This document shows, one piece after another, positions 50,956-60,014 of a DNA stretch of 64,000 bases. The DNA lies in the NCBI RefSeq assembly GCF_014534655.1, contig NZ_JACVVD010000010.1:186001-250000 (forward strand), written 5' to 3'. Below the pieces are notes generated by a model. The model was not told the DNA's origin. It was given only the letters and a program-made list of their open reading frames with translations, and ran no database searches. Position 1 is the stretch's first letter, and every line of letters starts with the position of its first letter. Both the position numbers and the translations under genes were made by a program. Source of the stretch: Paenibacillus sedimenti (GTDB taxonomy: Bacteria; Bacillota; Bacilli; Paenibacillales; NBRC-103111).

Positions 50956-51654
50956 TCAGCCGACCCATACGTACCGATTGACCGGTCGACCAATGCCGCC
51001 GTATTCAAGATCAAGCTTCACCTGCTTGCTTTTCTCCAAAAACTCCAAATATCTGCGCGCCGTGACCCTTGCCAATCCAACGCCCTCGGCTACTTCTTCA
51101 GCGGATAAAGATTTCTGCTGCTGCCTCAGAAACTGCATGACCTGCTTCATCGTCACTTCCTGCAGACCTTTGGGCAAATCCAGATGCGAGGTGCCCGGTA
51201 CAGATTCAGGAGCTTGCGCAGTCGACCTGCCGTGCAAAATTTGGTCGAGGTCCGACTGGGACAACGCCGCGTCCTTATTCAGTCTTTTTTTCATCGCCCG
51301 GTAATTCTCCAGCGCTTCTTTGACCCGTTCGAATTTGAACGGCTTTACGATGTAATCCACCGCGCCTTGATGAAGCATCCGCTGCACCGTCGGGATGTCG
51401 CTAGCCGCTGTGATCACGATCGCATCTGTGGCGAGCTGCTCATTGCGAATTTGCTGCAGCACTTCGGTCCCATTTTGCCCAGGCATATAAATATCCAGAA
51501 AGACCAGGTCAGGCTGCAAACTGCGAACCTTTTCGATGCCATCCAGGCCATTAGATGCCGTTCCTACGATCTCGAACCCGGGCACCTGCTCAACAAACTG
51601 CTTGTTCACTTCCAAAACCATCGGATCGTCCTCAATCAGTACGACTCTGACCAT
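50956..51654 (-). CDS. dctR: DctR/CitT-type response regulator
   Basis: 232 residues from ATG 51654; a leading ATG at 51657 is closer to GGAGG. Receiver domain with acidic pair E8/D9/D10, phospho-acceptor D54 in LVFLDIYMPG, then the CitB-family linker and C-terminal helix-turn-helix (LSAEEVAEGVGLARVTARRYLEFLE, about 195-219 in two pieces). Partner of DctS, whose 3' end it overlaps by 23 bp. In B. subtilis DctSR activates dctP in response to C4-dicarboxylates. Confidence 0.92.
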   Translation of the reverse strand: MVRVVLIEDDPMVLEVNKQFVEQVPGFEIVGTASNGLDGIEKVRSLQPDLVFLDIYMPGQNGTEVLQQIRNEQLATDAIVITAASDIPTVQRMLHQGAVDYIVKPFKFERVKEALENYRAMKKRLNKDAALSQSDLDQILHGRSTAQAPESVPGTSHLDLPKGLQEVTMKQVMQFLRQQQKSLSAEEVAEGVGLARVTARRYLEFLEKSKQVKLDLEYGGIGRPVNRYVWVG

Positions 51655-53251
51655 CATTCTCCTCCTTCCGCTGTGTCATGGGAAAAGTAAGCATAAAGCT
51701 CGCACCTTCACCGGGCTCGGACTCTATTTCCATATATCCACCGCATTTGTTCACGATATTATGGATCAAATACAAGCCAATCCCTCTGCTTACCTCATCT
51801 TTCGTAGAGTACCCTCGCTCAAACATCCGCCGCTTGGTCTCCTCATCCATCCCGCTTCCGTTATCTTCCACGAGGATCGACAGTACTTCCTCATCCTGCT
51901 CGATGCTGATAAAGACCTCTTTGTGGCCTTCCTTACCCTTCAACGCATCAAAAGCGTTCTCAATCAAATTGCCTAAAATAACTACCATATCATGCTGATC
52001 CAAATCCTCCGGAAATTGCATCAACCGGCTTGCCCGGTCCAAACGCACTTCGATACCCAGCTCCCGGCCGCGGCTGATTTTCCCCAAAATTAAACCGGCT
52101 GCACTCTCATTGGCAATTTTGCTCGAGATAAAGCCACTCAGCTCAGATTGAGCCTCTATCGTTTGAAACAAATAATCCAGCGCCTTCTGCTTAGCCCCAA
52201 GCTGGATCAAGCCGCCGATCGTATGGAGCTTGTTCATATATTCGTGATTTTGCACACGGAGTGCGTCTACAAACGCTTTGACCCCCGTCAGTTCCTCGGC
52301 GATTTTGGTCACTTCCGTACGATCTTGGAATATCGCCACCGCGCCAACCGTCTGATTCCCGACTTTAATCGGAACCCGATTGCTTAGAATTTGAGCAGGC
52401 CCAATATGGAGTTCTTGATTAAAAATCGGATGATTCAGCTGCAAAATTTCAGGTAGACGCGTATCCGGCAGCACTTCCCGAATAGGGCGCCCGAGCACGT
52501 CGCCTTCGATATGAAGCATACTTTTGGCCTTATCGTTAAAAACCGTCACGAATTCACGGCTGTCTATAGCAATAACACCTTCATGCATAGCGTTAAAAGT
52601 CGCCGTCCGCTCTACGAGCAGCTGCGCGATCTCTTCGGGCTCCAACTGGAACATTTGCTTCTTAATGTGCCGCGAAAGCAGCCACGAACCCCATACCCCG
52701 AAAAGCAAAGACAAGAACACCGTCGCATAAATTTGCCCCCGCATGGCCAGAATGACGCCTGTGAGTCCCGGAACCAACTGCCCGACGAGCACAACGCCCA
52801 CTTGCTCATGCTGTTCGTTCATGACGGGCACGAATGCCCGGAGCGCTGTCCCTTGCTCGCCTTTGGCCTTGGATACATACGTATGCTCGGCAAAAGCCGA
52901 TCGCTCGTCCGCCCCTTGCGAAAGCTCCCCGATTCGGGAAGCGTTGGGGTGTGACAGGCGAATGCCGTTCATATCCAAGACGACAATATAATCAACGTCG
53001 TTAATAATTCGTATACGCTCCGCTACCGGATTAATCTCCTGCCTGCTGCTTTCTTCCATCAGCCCGCTGACGATCGAAGGCAGACCGGCAACCGTACGCG
53101 CCGTGACAAGCAACCTTTGCCCAAGCTCCTGTTCTTGTAGATGTATGACCCGGCCAATCAGAATGATGCCGCCGATACAAATCGCGAACAAAACGATGCC
53201 GAACGACAGAATCGTAATTTTCCAGTTCATTCGGAGCCCTTTGATTTTCAA
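51632..53251 (-). CDS. dctS: DctS/CitA-type sensor histidine kinase
   Basis: 539 residues from TTG 53251 (GAAGG at 8 bp); ATG at 53230 would shorten it by 7 and a start at 53299 lacks a ribosome site. Membrane helices at about 11-34 and 174-192 bracket an extracytoplasmic PAS/Cache-type sensor containing VDYIVVLDMNGIRLSHPN. A cytoplasmic PAS domain follows (AMHEGVIAIDSREFVTVFN). The phospho-acceptor is H336 in LRVQNHEYMNKLHTIGG, then HATPase with NLIENAFDAL and GIGLYLIHNIV. Senses dicarboxylates outside the cell; the neighbouring binding protein is a probable co-sensor. Confidence 0.92.
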   Translation of the reverse strand: MKIKGLRMNWKITILSFGIVLFAICIGGIILIGRVIHLQEQELGQRLLVTARTVAGLPSIVSGLMEESSRQEINPVAERIRIINDVDYIVVLDMNGIRLSHPNASRIGELSQGADERSAFAEHTYVSKAKGEQGTALRAFVPVMNEQHEQVGVVLVGQLVPGLTGVILAMRGQIYATVFLSLLFGVWGSWLLSRHIKKQMFQLEPEEIAQLLVERTATFNAMHEGVIAIDSREFVTVFNDKAKSMLHIEGDVLGRPIREVLPDTRLPEILQLNHPIFNQELHIGPAQILSNRVPIKVGNQTVGAVAIFQDRTEVTKIAEELTGVKAFVDALRVQNHEYMNKLHTIGGLIQLGAKQKALDYLFQTIEAQSELSGFISSKIANESAAGLILGKISRGRELGIEVRLDRASRLMQFPEDLDQHDMVVILGNLIENAFDALKGKEGHKEVFISIEQDEEVLSILVEDNGSGMDEETKRRMFERGYSTKDEVSRGIGLYLIHNIVNKCGGYMEIESEPGEGASFMLTFPMTQRKEENDGQSRTD

Positions 53252-53348
53252 TGCCTTCACCTTCTCGCTGTCCCTTTGGTTTCTACGATCATCATACAAT
53301 ATGATACACTGAATTTATACTTTGAAACTTTGAAATGGGAGGATGGCT

Positions 53349-54404
53349 GTGAGAACGTTTGTCGGCATTACGCTATTTGTTATCATTGGGCTCGTGACAG
53401 CTGTGATATTCGGTTTCTCCTCTCAATTTAATAACGGACAACGCGTATACGATGATGAGCAAAGCGGTCTCAGAGAGCAGACCGTCATCCGATTCAGCTT
53501 TGTCGTCGCGGAAAATACGCCCAAAGGGCAAGCGGCGCAAGAGTTTGCCCGGCTTGTCAAACTCAAAACGAACGATACGATCAAGGTCGAACTGTTTCCC
53601 AACGGCACCTTGTATAATGAATACGATGAAGTCGCCGCTTTGCAGCAAGGCAGCATTCAATTGATTGCGCCAAGCTTCTCCAACATATCCGAGGTCGTTC
53701 CGGAGTGGATGGCGATGGATCTGCCGTTTGCTTTCCGGAACGAAGAAGCAGTGCAGCAAGCATTTCAGGGCAAAATCGGTTCCATCCTGATGGGTAAATT
53801 GGAGTCGAAGGGGATGATCGGGCTTGGCTTATGGGCCAACGGCTTCCAGCAGATGACTTCCAATAAGCGCCCGCTTGTTGAGTTAGAAGATTTTCGCAAC
53901 TTGAAATTTCGCATTCTTCCCAGCGAGGTCATCGAAGCCCAGTTTCGCCAATTGAATGCGACGACTGTTCCTATTCCTTTTAACAAGGTGTATCGTAGTA
54001 TGGAATCTGGCGAGGTAGATTCCGGGGAGAATACGATATCCAACATTTACTCCCGAAAGCTGTATCAGGTGCAAAAGTATATGACGATCAGCAATCACGC
54101 CTATTTGGGCTATGGCGTCATCATGAATAAAGCATTCTGGGATAAGCTGTCGGCCGCGCAGCAAAAGGCGGTTGGCGAAGCCATGCAGGAAGCCACGGCT
54201 TGGGCGAATCAAAATGCAATCCACTTGAACAGCAAGCAATTGGACGAGTTAAAAAAGACCGGACAAATGGACATTCATGTCCTGTCGGATGAGGAACGAG
54301 CCGAGTGGGAACAAGCTCTTGAACCGGTCTATCAAGAGGCGCGGGCCTACGTCGGCCAAGAACTCATTGATGCGGTGAACGAACTTAGACGTCATTACAA
54401 ATGA
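53349..54404 (+). CDS. dctB: DctB-like extracytoplasmic C4-dicarboxylate-binding protein
   Basis: 351 residues from GTG 53349 (GGGAGG 6 bp upstream; the ATG at 53343 touches it). An uncleaved-looking N-terminal helix (TFVGITLFVIIGLVTAVIFGF) anchors a DctP/TRAP-type binding domain: FSFVVAENTPKGQAAQEFARL, MDLPFAFRNEEAVQQAFQG, and FRILPSEVIEAQFRQLNATTVPIPFNKVYRSMESGEVDSGEN in parts. No TRAP permease genes are adjacent. In B. subtilis DctB works with DctS as a co-sensor and with the DctA-type carrier, and the divergent arrangement here fits that. Confidence 0.9.
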   Translation: MRTFVGITLFVIIGLVTAVIFGFSSQFNNGQRVYDDEQSGLREQTVIRFSFVVAENTPKGQAAQEFARLVKLKTNDTIKVELFPNGTLYNEYDEVAALQQGSIQLIAPSFSNISEVVPEWMAMDLPFAFRNEEAVQQAFQGKIGSILMGKLESKGMIGLGLWANGFQQMTSNKRPLVELEDFRNLKFRILPSEVIEAQFRQLNATTVPIPFNKVYRSMESGEVDSGENTISNIYSRKLYQVQKYMTISNHAYLGYGVIMNKAFWDKLSAAQQKAVGEAMQEATAWANQNAIHLNSKQLDELKKTGQMDIHVLSDEERAEWEQALEPVYQEARAYVGQELIDAVNELRRHYK

Positions 54405-54462
54405 AAAGGGCGCCCCCGCGAGCGAAAAGGCCATATGACCTTTCCGCACGCAGGAGCGCCTT
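54405..54462. terminator. Bidirectional terminator
   Basis: AAAGGGCGC (54408-54416) pairs with GCGCCTTT (54454-54461), with an inner AAGG/CCTT stem. It separates dctB and the convergent Fur-type gene. Confidence 0.75.
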
Positions 54463-54467
54463 TATAT

Positions 54468-54740
54468 TTATGAACAGATCGCCGCCTCATACCGCAGGAA
54501 AGTATCGTTCACGGCTAATTCTCTTACCAGGCCAAGCTGCTTGAATACGTGCAGACTGCTGTATACGGATGTTGCATTGATATGCGGATACCGCTCGTTG
54601 AGCGCATCACAGATGTCTTTAACGGTGGTGTAGCTGTCTCTAGTGTATAAATACTCCAACAACGCATATCGCTGCGGGGTTAACGGAATGTTTTTGGAAC
54701 GGATATGCTGCAGCGCTTGATTCAAATCGCTTTGGGCCAT
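54468..54740 (-). CDS. Fur-family regulator reduced to its DNA-binding domain
   Basis: 90 residues from ATG 54740 with AAGGAGG at 8 bp. The winged helix is complete: IPLTPQRYALLEYLYTRDSY, INATSVYSSLHVFKQLGLV, FLRYE. Full Fur/PerR proteins have 140-150 residues; the C-terminal dimerisation domain with its metal sites is missing, and the stop is followed at once by the terminator. Downstream DNA in other frames shows no remaining C-terminal sequence. It may be a decayed gene or a small DNA-binding competitor. It is 48 bp downstream of the katA-like gene on the same strand. Confidence 0.8.
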   Translation of the reverse strand: MAQSDLNQALQHIRSKNIPLTPQRYALLEYLYTRDSYTTVKDICDALNERYPHINATSVYSSLHVFKQLGLVRELAVNDTFLRYEAAICS

Positions 54741-54787
54741 GAACAATACCTCCTTTTTGGTTTAGATGGGATCGATCTGATTGCCAT

Positions 54788-56266
54788 TTATTGCTTCAAA
54801 TGCTTCAGGTAGCCGGAAATGTCCACTTTCAGACCGTCAGCCAGGCGTTGCCCCAGCCCTGCATCTGCTCTGTAGAAATTGCAGATGGCCATTAGCTGCG
54901 ATTTTTCGTGAACGGAGGCCAGATCGCCGACCAGGTTGGAGATGAAGTTCTCCTGCTCTTGCGGGCTAAAGCTGCGGAATGTATCTCCGGCTTGCGCGAA
55001 ATCATTCGTTTTCGCGATTTTTTCTCTGCCTGCGGAGCATTGAAGAGGCATACGACTGTCGCGGTATTCTGGCGCTTCCTTCGGCGCATCGGCATGCCGG
55101 GTCGGCTCATAATTGACGCTGGACGGCTGCTGTTTCATTTGCATCGCGCCATCGCGCTGATTGTTACGCACGGTCGCATAAGGGCAGTTAACCGGAATTT
55201 GCAAATAGTTCGCGCCCAGGCGGTACCTTTGCGTATCCGGGTATGAGAACAGACGGCCTTGCAGCAGTTTATCTTCGGAAGGTTCAATGCCGGGTACCAG
55301 TACGCTAGGGGCAAAAGCTGCCTGCTCCACTTCGGCGAAGAAGTTTTGCGGGTTGCGGTTCAGCGTCATCGTGCCGACCTTTTGCAGCGGAATCAGATCT
55401 TCCGGCCACATTTTCGTCGGATCCAGCGGATCGAAATCGTAAGCATCCAGATCTTCAGGCTGCAGGAGCTGCACATGCAAATCCCATTTCGGGAAGTCGC
55501 CGCGGGCGATATGATCGTATAAATCCCGGGTCGCATGACTGAAATCTTCGCCTTGAACAGCCGCCGCTTCGGCTTTGCTCAAATTGCGGACGCCTTGATG
55601 CGGCTTCCAGTGATATTTGACATATACATAGTTGCCTGTGTGGTTAATCCATTTGAAAGCATGGACGCCGAAACCATTCATTTCGCGGTAATTGGCCGGA
55701 GTCCCGTAGTCGGAGAACACCCATGTCAGCATATGCGTCGATTCCGGAGTCAGCGACATGAAATCCCAGTAGCGATCCGGCGTCTGCACGTTTGTGTCCG
55801 GAGCCGGCTTCAGCGAGTGCACCATATCGGGGAATTTCATCGCGTCGCGGATAAAGAACACCGGCAGATGATTGCCGACCAGATCGTAATTGCCTTCTTC
55901 CGTGTAAAATTTCACGGCGAATCCGCGCGGATCGCGAGCCGTTTCCGGCGAGCCCTGACCATGAATAACGGTCGAGAAACGAACGAAGACCGGCGTTTCT
56001 TTGCCCGCCTCGCCGAGGAATGCGGCTTTGGTGTACCGTTTCATCGAATTCTCTACAGTGAAAGTACCGAATGCACCTGCTCCCCGCGCATGGACAACCC
56101 GCTCCGGAATGCGTTCCCGGTCGAAATGCGCGATTTTCTCAAGAAGATGGTAATCTTCGAGGAGCGTCGGGCCGTGCTGGCCGGCTGTGCGGGAATTTTG
56201 ATTGTCGCCTACGGGGGCGGCTTGATTGGTCGTCAGATAATGAGGGTTATTCGGGTTATAAGTCAT
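54788..56266 (-). CDS. katA: Catalase, KatA type
   Basis: 492 residues, small-subunit heme catalase that breaks hydrogen peroxide into water and oxygen. Active His59 in RERIPERVVHARGAGAFG, Asn132 in YDLVGNHLPVFFIRD, and the proximal heme Tyr in RLFSYPDTQRYRLG. Start ATG with GGAGAG. An exact PerR box lies 39 bp upstream of the start, suggesting induction by peroxide or iron and manganese limitation. Confidence 0.96.
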   Translation of the reverse strand: MTYNPNNPHYLTTNQAAPVGDNQNSRTAGQHGPTLLEDYHLLEKIAHFDRERIPERVVHARGAGAFGTFTVENSMKRYTKAAFLGEAGKETPVFVRFSTVIHGQGSPETARDPRGFAVKFYTEEGNYDLVGNHLPVFFIRDAMKFPDMVHSLKPAPDTNVQTPDRYWDFMSLTPESTHMLTWVFSDYGTPANYREMNGFGVHAFKWINHTGNYVYVKYHWKPHQGVRNLSKAEAAAVQGEDFSHATRDLYDHIARGDFPKWDLHVQLLQPEDLDAYDFDPLDPTKMWPEDLIPLQKVGTMTLNRNPQNFFAEVEQAAFAPSVLVPGIEPSEDKLLQGRLFSYPDTQRYRLGANYLQIPVNCPYATVRNNQRDGAMQMKQQPSSVNYEPTRHADAPKEAPEYRDSRMPLQCSAGREKIAKTNDFAQAGDTFRSFSPQEQENFISNLVGDLASVHEKSQLMAICNFYRADAGLGQRLADGLKVDISGYLKHLKQ

Positions 56267-56304
56267 GTGAGCTCTCCTTTTAGTTTTTGATAATGATTTC
56301 TTAT

Positions 56305-56319
56305 TTATAATTATTATAA
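56305..56319. promoter_or_regulatory. PerR box, exact consensus
   Basis: TTATAATTATTATAA matches the consensus TTATAATNATTATAA at every position. It lies between the divergent catalases, 39 bp from the katA start, and is expected to repress at least katA. The peroxide sensor PerR is not itself encoded in the window. Confidence 0.9.
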
Positions 56320-56342
56320 TTTAATATTTATTTTATTTATAT

Positions 56343-56357
56343 TGATAATGATTGTCA
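56343..56357. promoter_or_regulatory. Fur-like box
   Basis: TGATAATGATTGTCA matches the 7-1-7 Fur consensus TGATAATNATTATCA with one mismatch. A further half-matching TGATAATGATT lies at 56288-56298. Together with the PerR box it suggests iron-linked control of the catalases. Confidence 0.7.
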
Positions 56358-56449
56358 ACACCTTTCTTTTACATATTCTCTGCCCGCTTAGCAAAAAATG
56401 GAGATGGAGGAAAAAGACTTTGATCACCGCAAGCTAGGAGGAAGCTTTT

Positions 56450-58018
56450 GTGAAATCAACCGAACAGGATTCGAACTCATCTACCCTAACGAACCGCCAA
56501 GGTCACCCTATCTCGGATAACCAAAATATCCGTACGATCGGCAACCGCGGACCATCCACCTTGGAGAACTATCACTTCATCGAGAAAATTTCGCATTTTG
56601 ATCGCGAACGCATCCCGGAACGCGTCGTCCACGCGCGGGGCGCAGGCGCCCATGGCTACTTTGAAGCTTACGGCACTGTGGGAGGCGAACCTGTCTCCAA
56701 GTACACACGGGCCAAACTGTTTCAGGAAAAAGGAAAACGCACCCCCGTTTTCGTCCGTTTCTCGACCGTTGTGCACGGCGGGCATTCACCGGAGACGCTG
56801 CGCGATCCGCGTGGCTTTGCGACGAAATTTTACACCGAGGATGGCAACTGGGATCTCGTCGGGAACAATTTGAAAATATTTTTTATCCGCGATCCGCTCA
56901 AATTCCCTGATATGGTTCACGCTTTCCGGCCCGATCCGGTGACGAATCTGTCCAACCCTGAGAGGATGTTCGACTTCGTCTCCAACTCTCCGGAAGCCAC
57001 GCATATGATTACATTTCTCTTCTCGCCTTGGGGTATCCCGGCCAACTACCGGCAAATGCAGGGCTCAGGGGTGAATACGTACAAATGGGTGAACAGCGGC
57101 GGTGAAGCCGTGCTCGTGAAATACCATTGGGAGCCAGTGAAGGTCGAAATTAAAAATTTGACTCAGGCCGAGGCTGAGCAGATTCAAGGCAAACATACGA
57201 GCCATGCAACGCAGGATTTGTACGAAGCAATTGAGCGCGGGGAGTATCCGGAGTGGGAGCTATGCGTGCAAATCATCAGTGACGATGAGCACACGGAGTT
57301 GGATTTTGATCCGCTGGATCCGACCAAGCTGTGGGATCATGAGAAGTTTCCTTTCTTGCCGGTGGGGAAAATGGTGCTGGACCGCAACCCGGAGAACTAC
57401 TTCGCCGAAGTCGAGCAGGTTGCTTTTGGCACCGGCGTCTTAGTGGACGGCCTGGATTTCTCTGACGATAAACTGCTGCAAGGCCGTACGTTCTCTTACT
57501 CGGATACTCAGCGCTATCGCGTAGGCACAAACTACTTGCAGCTCCCGATCAATGCGCCCCGTACGCATGTCGCTACGAACCAGCGCGACGGACAAATGGC
57601 GTATCATGTAGACCGCGGTGCGGGTCAAAATCCGCATGTGAACTATGAGCCTTCATCGCTCGGCGGGTTGAAAGAAGCAGCGCCTTCCGGCAAGGAGCAT
57701 GAACCCGCCTACAATGACAAGCTCGTGCGACAAAAAATCGACCGCACGAACGACTTCGGGCAGGCGGGAGATACGTACCGCAAGTTCGAGAATTGGGAGC
57801 GCGACGAGCTTATCGCGAATCTGGTGAATGCTTTGAAGGTGTGCCACCCGGTCATCCAGCGTAAAATGATCGAGCATTTCACCAACGCCGACGCCGACTA
57901 CGGGCGGCGCGTGGCCGAGGGGCTCGCGAGCGCAGGCGGTCAAGCGGGGACGAGCGATTCCAATCGCGAGGGCGCTGCAGCAGCGGCTAAGTCCGGGCAG
58001 CGTACGGACGGGTATTGA
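56450..58018 (+). CDS. Second catalase, divergent from katA
   Basis: 522 residues from GTG 56450 with GGAGG upstream. Heme catalase with His61 in RERIPERVVHARGAGAHG, WDLVGNNLKIFFIRD and RTFSYSDTQRYRVG. It has a slightly longer core than KatA and a low-complexity tail after about 490 (SAGGQAGTSDSNREGAAAAA). A different catalase clade is likely, such as KatB/KatX, so the two may serve vegetative and spore or stationary roles. It shares the Fur/PerR-type control region with katA, and a terminator follows. Confidence 0.95.
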   Translation: MKSTEQDSNSSTLTNRQGHPISDNQNIRTIGNRGPSTLENYHFIEKISHFDRERIPERVVHARGAGAHGYFEAYGTVGGEPVSKYTRAKLFQEKGKRTPVFVRFSTVVHGGHSPETLRDPRGFATKFYTEDGNWDLVGNNLKIFFIRDPLKFPDMVHAFRPDPVTNLSNPERMFDFVSNSPEATHMITFLFSPWGIPANYRQMQGSGVNTYKWVNSGGEAVLVKYHWEPVKVEIKNLTQAEAEQIQGKHTSHATQDLYEAIERGEYPEWELCVQIISDDEHTELDFDPLDPTKLWDHEKFPFLPVGKMVLDRNPENYFAEVEQVAFGTGVLVDGLDFSDDKLLQGRTFSYSDTQRYRVGTNYLQLPINAPRTHVATNQRDGQMAYHVDRGAGQNPHVNYEPSSLGGLKEAAPSGKEHEPAYNDKLVRQKIDRTNDFGQAGDTYRKFENWERDELIANLVNALKVCHPVIQRKMIEHFTNADADYGRRVAEGLASAGGQAGTSDSNREGAAAAAKSGQRTDGY

Positions 58019-58048
58019 AACGCAGCCGGAAGCGACGGATTCAAGCGC

Positions 58049-58086
58049 AAAAAAAGGCGGAACCCTTGGTGGATTCCGCTTTTTTG
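58049..58086 (+). terminator. Terminator after second catalase
   Basis: AAAAAGGCGGAA (58051-58062) pairs with TTCCGCTTTTTT (58074-58085). Confidence 0.85.
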
Positions 58087-58289
58087 TGTCTGTAAGCACG
58101 AAAGACCGCGCTAACGCCACCATTTCACCTGCCACCCGCACTTTAATGCGGAAAAACCGACTTAAAACCACTAGCTACTTCTTTCTGGCGGCTTATTGCA
58201 CCTGTAAGCCGGGGATTGCAGGGTGCTGCTCGATGGCGGCTATCGCCTCGAGCGGGTATTCTGAAAGCTCGTATTATTATAAGTTGAAT

Positions 58290-58334
58290 TATAATGTAAC
58301 CAGTATTACAATTCGTGATGTAGCCAGTATTACA
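58290..58334 (+). promoter_or_regulatory. chr promoter with twin operators
   Basis: A -10 box TATAAT (58290-58295) overlaps TGTAACCAGTATTACA (58295-58310); TGTAGCCAGTATTACA follows at 58319-58334. Both are TGTAA-N6-TTACA palindromes differing in one base and spaced 24 bp apart. No clear -35 is seen. The repressor is not encoded nearby, unless ChrB-like protein acts as one. The 200 bp before it contain nothing else. Confidence 0.65.
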
Positions 58335-58357
58335 ATGACGGTAAGGAGGGAAAAATA

Positions 58358-59566
58358 GTGAGTGAGCCATTAACAACGAAAGATGAAACTGAGGTTCAAA
58401 TTCAAAGTGTAACCTACACGTTATGGGGACTATTCTTGTATTTTCTTAAGTTAGGCACTTGGGGATTCGGGGGACCTGTTGCGTTAACTGGGTATATGTA
58501 TCGAGACCTTGTTGAAAAACGCGGTTGGATTCCAGAAGCCGACTATAAGGATGGTTTAGCATTGGCACAGCTTGCTCCCGGTCCCTTGGCGGCTCAACTA
58601 GCGATTTATCTCGGGTACGTCCATTACCGTATTCTCGGAGCAACATTAGTGGGCATTGCTTTTGTTATTCCTTCATTTTTGATGGTCGTTGCTTTAGGTT
58701 GGGCATATGTTCGATTTGGCGGTATAACATGGATGCAGGCTGTATTTTATGCAGTAGGAGCCAGTGTTATTGGAATAATCGCGTTTAGTGCTTATAAACT
58801 AACCACCAAAACCATTGGCAAGGATTGGTTACTATGGACTATTTTCTTGATGGCAGGTGCAGTGACAGTAATTACAGAATCTGAGAGTGTTCTTTTGTTT
58901 CTTGGGGCAGGAATCATATACTGGTTGGTAAAACAACCACCGAAGAAATTGTGGAGAAAATCAAAACTTAATAGTTTTTCACCTTTTCCAGTTGTCACGG
59001 CAATTGGTGGCTTAGCGGTTTCCAGTAATGGTAATGATACTTTATGGAGCATCTTTACTTTCTTTACAAAAGCAGGAGCATTTGTATTTGGGAGTGGTCT
59101 TGCTATCGTACCTTTCCTTTATAGTGGTGTGGTAAAAGAGTATGGTTGGCTAGATGCCCAACAATTCCTTGATGCAGTAGCAGTAGCAATGATTACTCCG
59201 GGACCTGTAGTAATAACAACCGGATTTATTGGTTATTTGGTAGCCGGGTTTCCGGGTGCTAGTGTTGCCGCTATTGCTACCTTCCTCCCCTGTTACCTAC
59301 TGACCATCATTCCTGCTCCGTTTTTTAAGAAGTACGGCAAACTACCCGGAATCAATGCTTTTGTTAATGGGGTAACAGCGGCGGCAACAGGTGCCATAAG
59401 CGGTGCAGTTATTGTACTTGGTCAAAGATCGATTATCGATATTCCTACAGCTTTGCTTGCCCTAATAACTCTTGTATTATTATGGAAGAACAAAAAGGTT
59501 TCAGAACCCGTTATTATCCTTGTATCAGCTATTATTGGATTATTTTTATACCCTATGATGCATTAA
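58358..59566 (+). CDS. chrA: Chromate efflux transporter ChrA, two-domain type
   Basis: 402 residues from GTG 58358 (AAGGAGG upstream). Two homologous CHR halves: the first (about 20-190) with FGGPVALTGYMYRDLVEK and LAPGPLAAQLAIYLGY, the second (about 220-395) with TFFTKAGAFVFGSGLAIVPF and VAMITPGPVVITTGFIGY. Ten or so membrane helices. It expels chromate from the cytoplasm using ion gradients. First gene of a three-gene resistance operon; A+T-richer than the housekeeping genes, suggesting acquisition. Confidence 0.93.
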   Translation: MSEPLTTKDETEVQIQSVTYTLWGLFLYFLKLGTWGFGGPVALTGYMYRDLVEKRGWIPEADYKDGLALAQLAPGPLAAQLAIYLGYVHYRILGATLVGIAFVIPSFLMVVALGWAYVRFGGITWMQAVFYAVGASVIGIIAFSAYKLTTKTIGKDWLLWTIFLMAGAVTVITESESVLLFLGAGIIYWLVKQPPKKLWRKSKLNSFSPFPVVTAIGGLAVSSNGNDTLWSIFTFFTKAGAFVFGSGLAIVPFLYSGVVKEYGWLDAQQFLDAVAVAMITPGPVVITTGFIGYLVAGFPGASVAAIATFLPCYLLTIIPAPFFKKYGKLPGINAFVNGVTAAATGAISGAVIVLGQRSIIDIPTALLALITLVLLWKNKKVSEPVIILVSAIIGLFLYPMMH

Positions 59567-59582
59567 TTAGGCGGTGAAATTA

Positions 59583-60014
59583 GTGCAGAACTGGTTACAT
59601 TTATTGTATAAACTTCCTCGTAATCCGAGTAAAACCCGTGTTTACGTATGGCGAAAACTTAAGCGTATAGGTGCTATTCTCCTGCATGAATCCGTTTGGT
59701 GCCTTCCTTGTACACCAAAAACAAAAGAACAATTCCAATGGATTGTACTGGAAATACAAGAACTTGGCGGAGAAGCTTCGCTTTGGGAATCACATCTTGT
59801 ATTAGGAGGACAGGACGAAACCATTATAAAAGAGTTCACTGAACAAGTGGACCAAGAGTATATTGCAATCATTGACGAACTGAAAAGGGTACAATATGAC
59901 CTTGTTTCATTAACTAAAAAATATCATCAGGTTAAATCACAAGATTATTTTCAATCTGAACTAGGGAAACGTGTATTGGAGGAACTGCAAGGTGCTAGAG
60001 GGAGGGACCAATAA
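59583..60014 (+). CDS. ChrB N-terminal-domain protein
   Basis: 143 residues from GTG 59583 (GGCGGTG 6 bp upstream; GTG 59574 also in frame). Corresponds to the N-terminal half of proteobacterial ChrB: WLHLLYKLPRNPSKTRVYVW, KRIGAILLHESVWCLP, then a helical part that may act as regulator. It starts 16 bp after chrA and ends overlapping the next gene by 1 bp, so the ChrB function is split into two adjacent proteins. Confidence 0.85.
   Translation: MQNWLHLLYKLPRNPSKTRVYVWRKLKRIGAILLHESVWCLPCTPKTKEQFQWIVLEIQELGGEASLWESHLVLGGQDETIIKEFTEQVDQEYIAIIDELKRVQYDLVSLTKKYHQVKSQDYFQSELGKRVLEELQGARGRDQ

Noticed and set aside
53349..54404. TRAP transporter operon
   Set aside because: The binding protein is of DctP type, but no DctQ or DctM genes are present; the DctS/DctR/DctA context explains it as a co-sensor.
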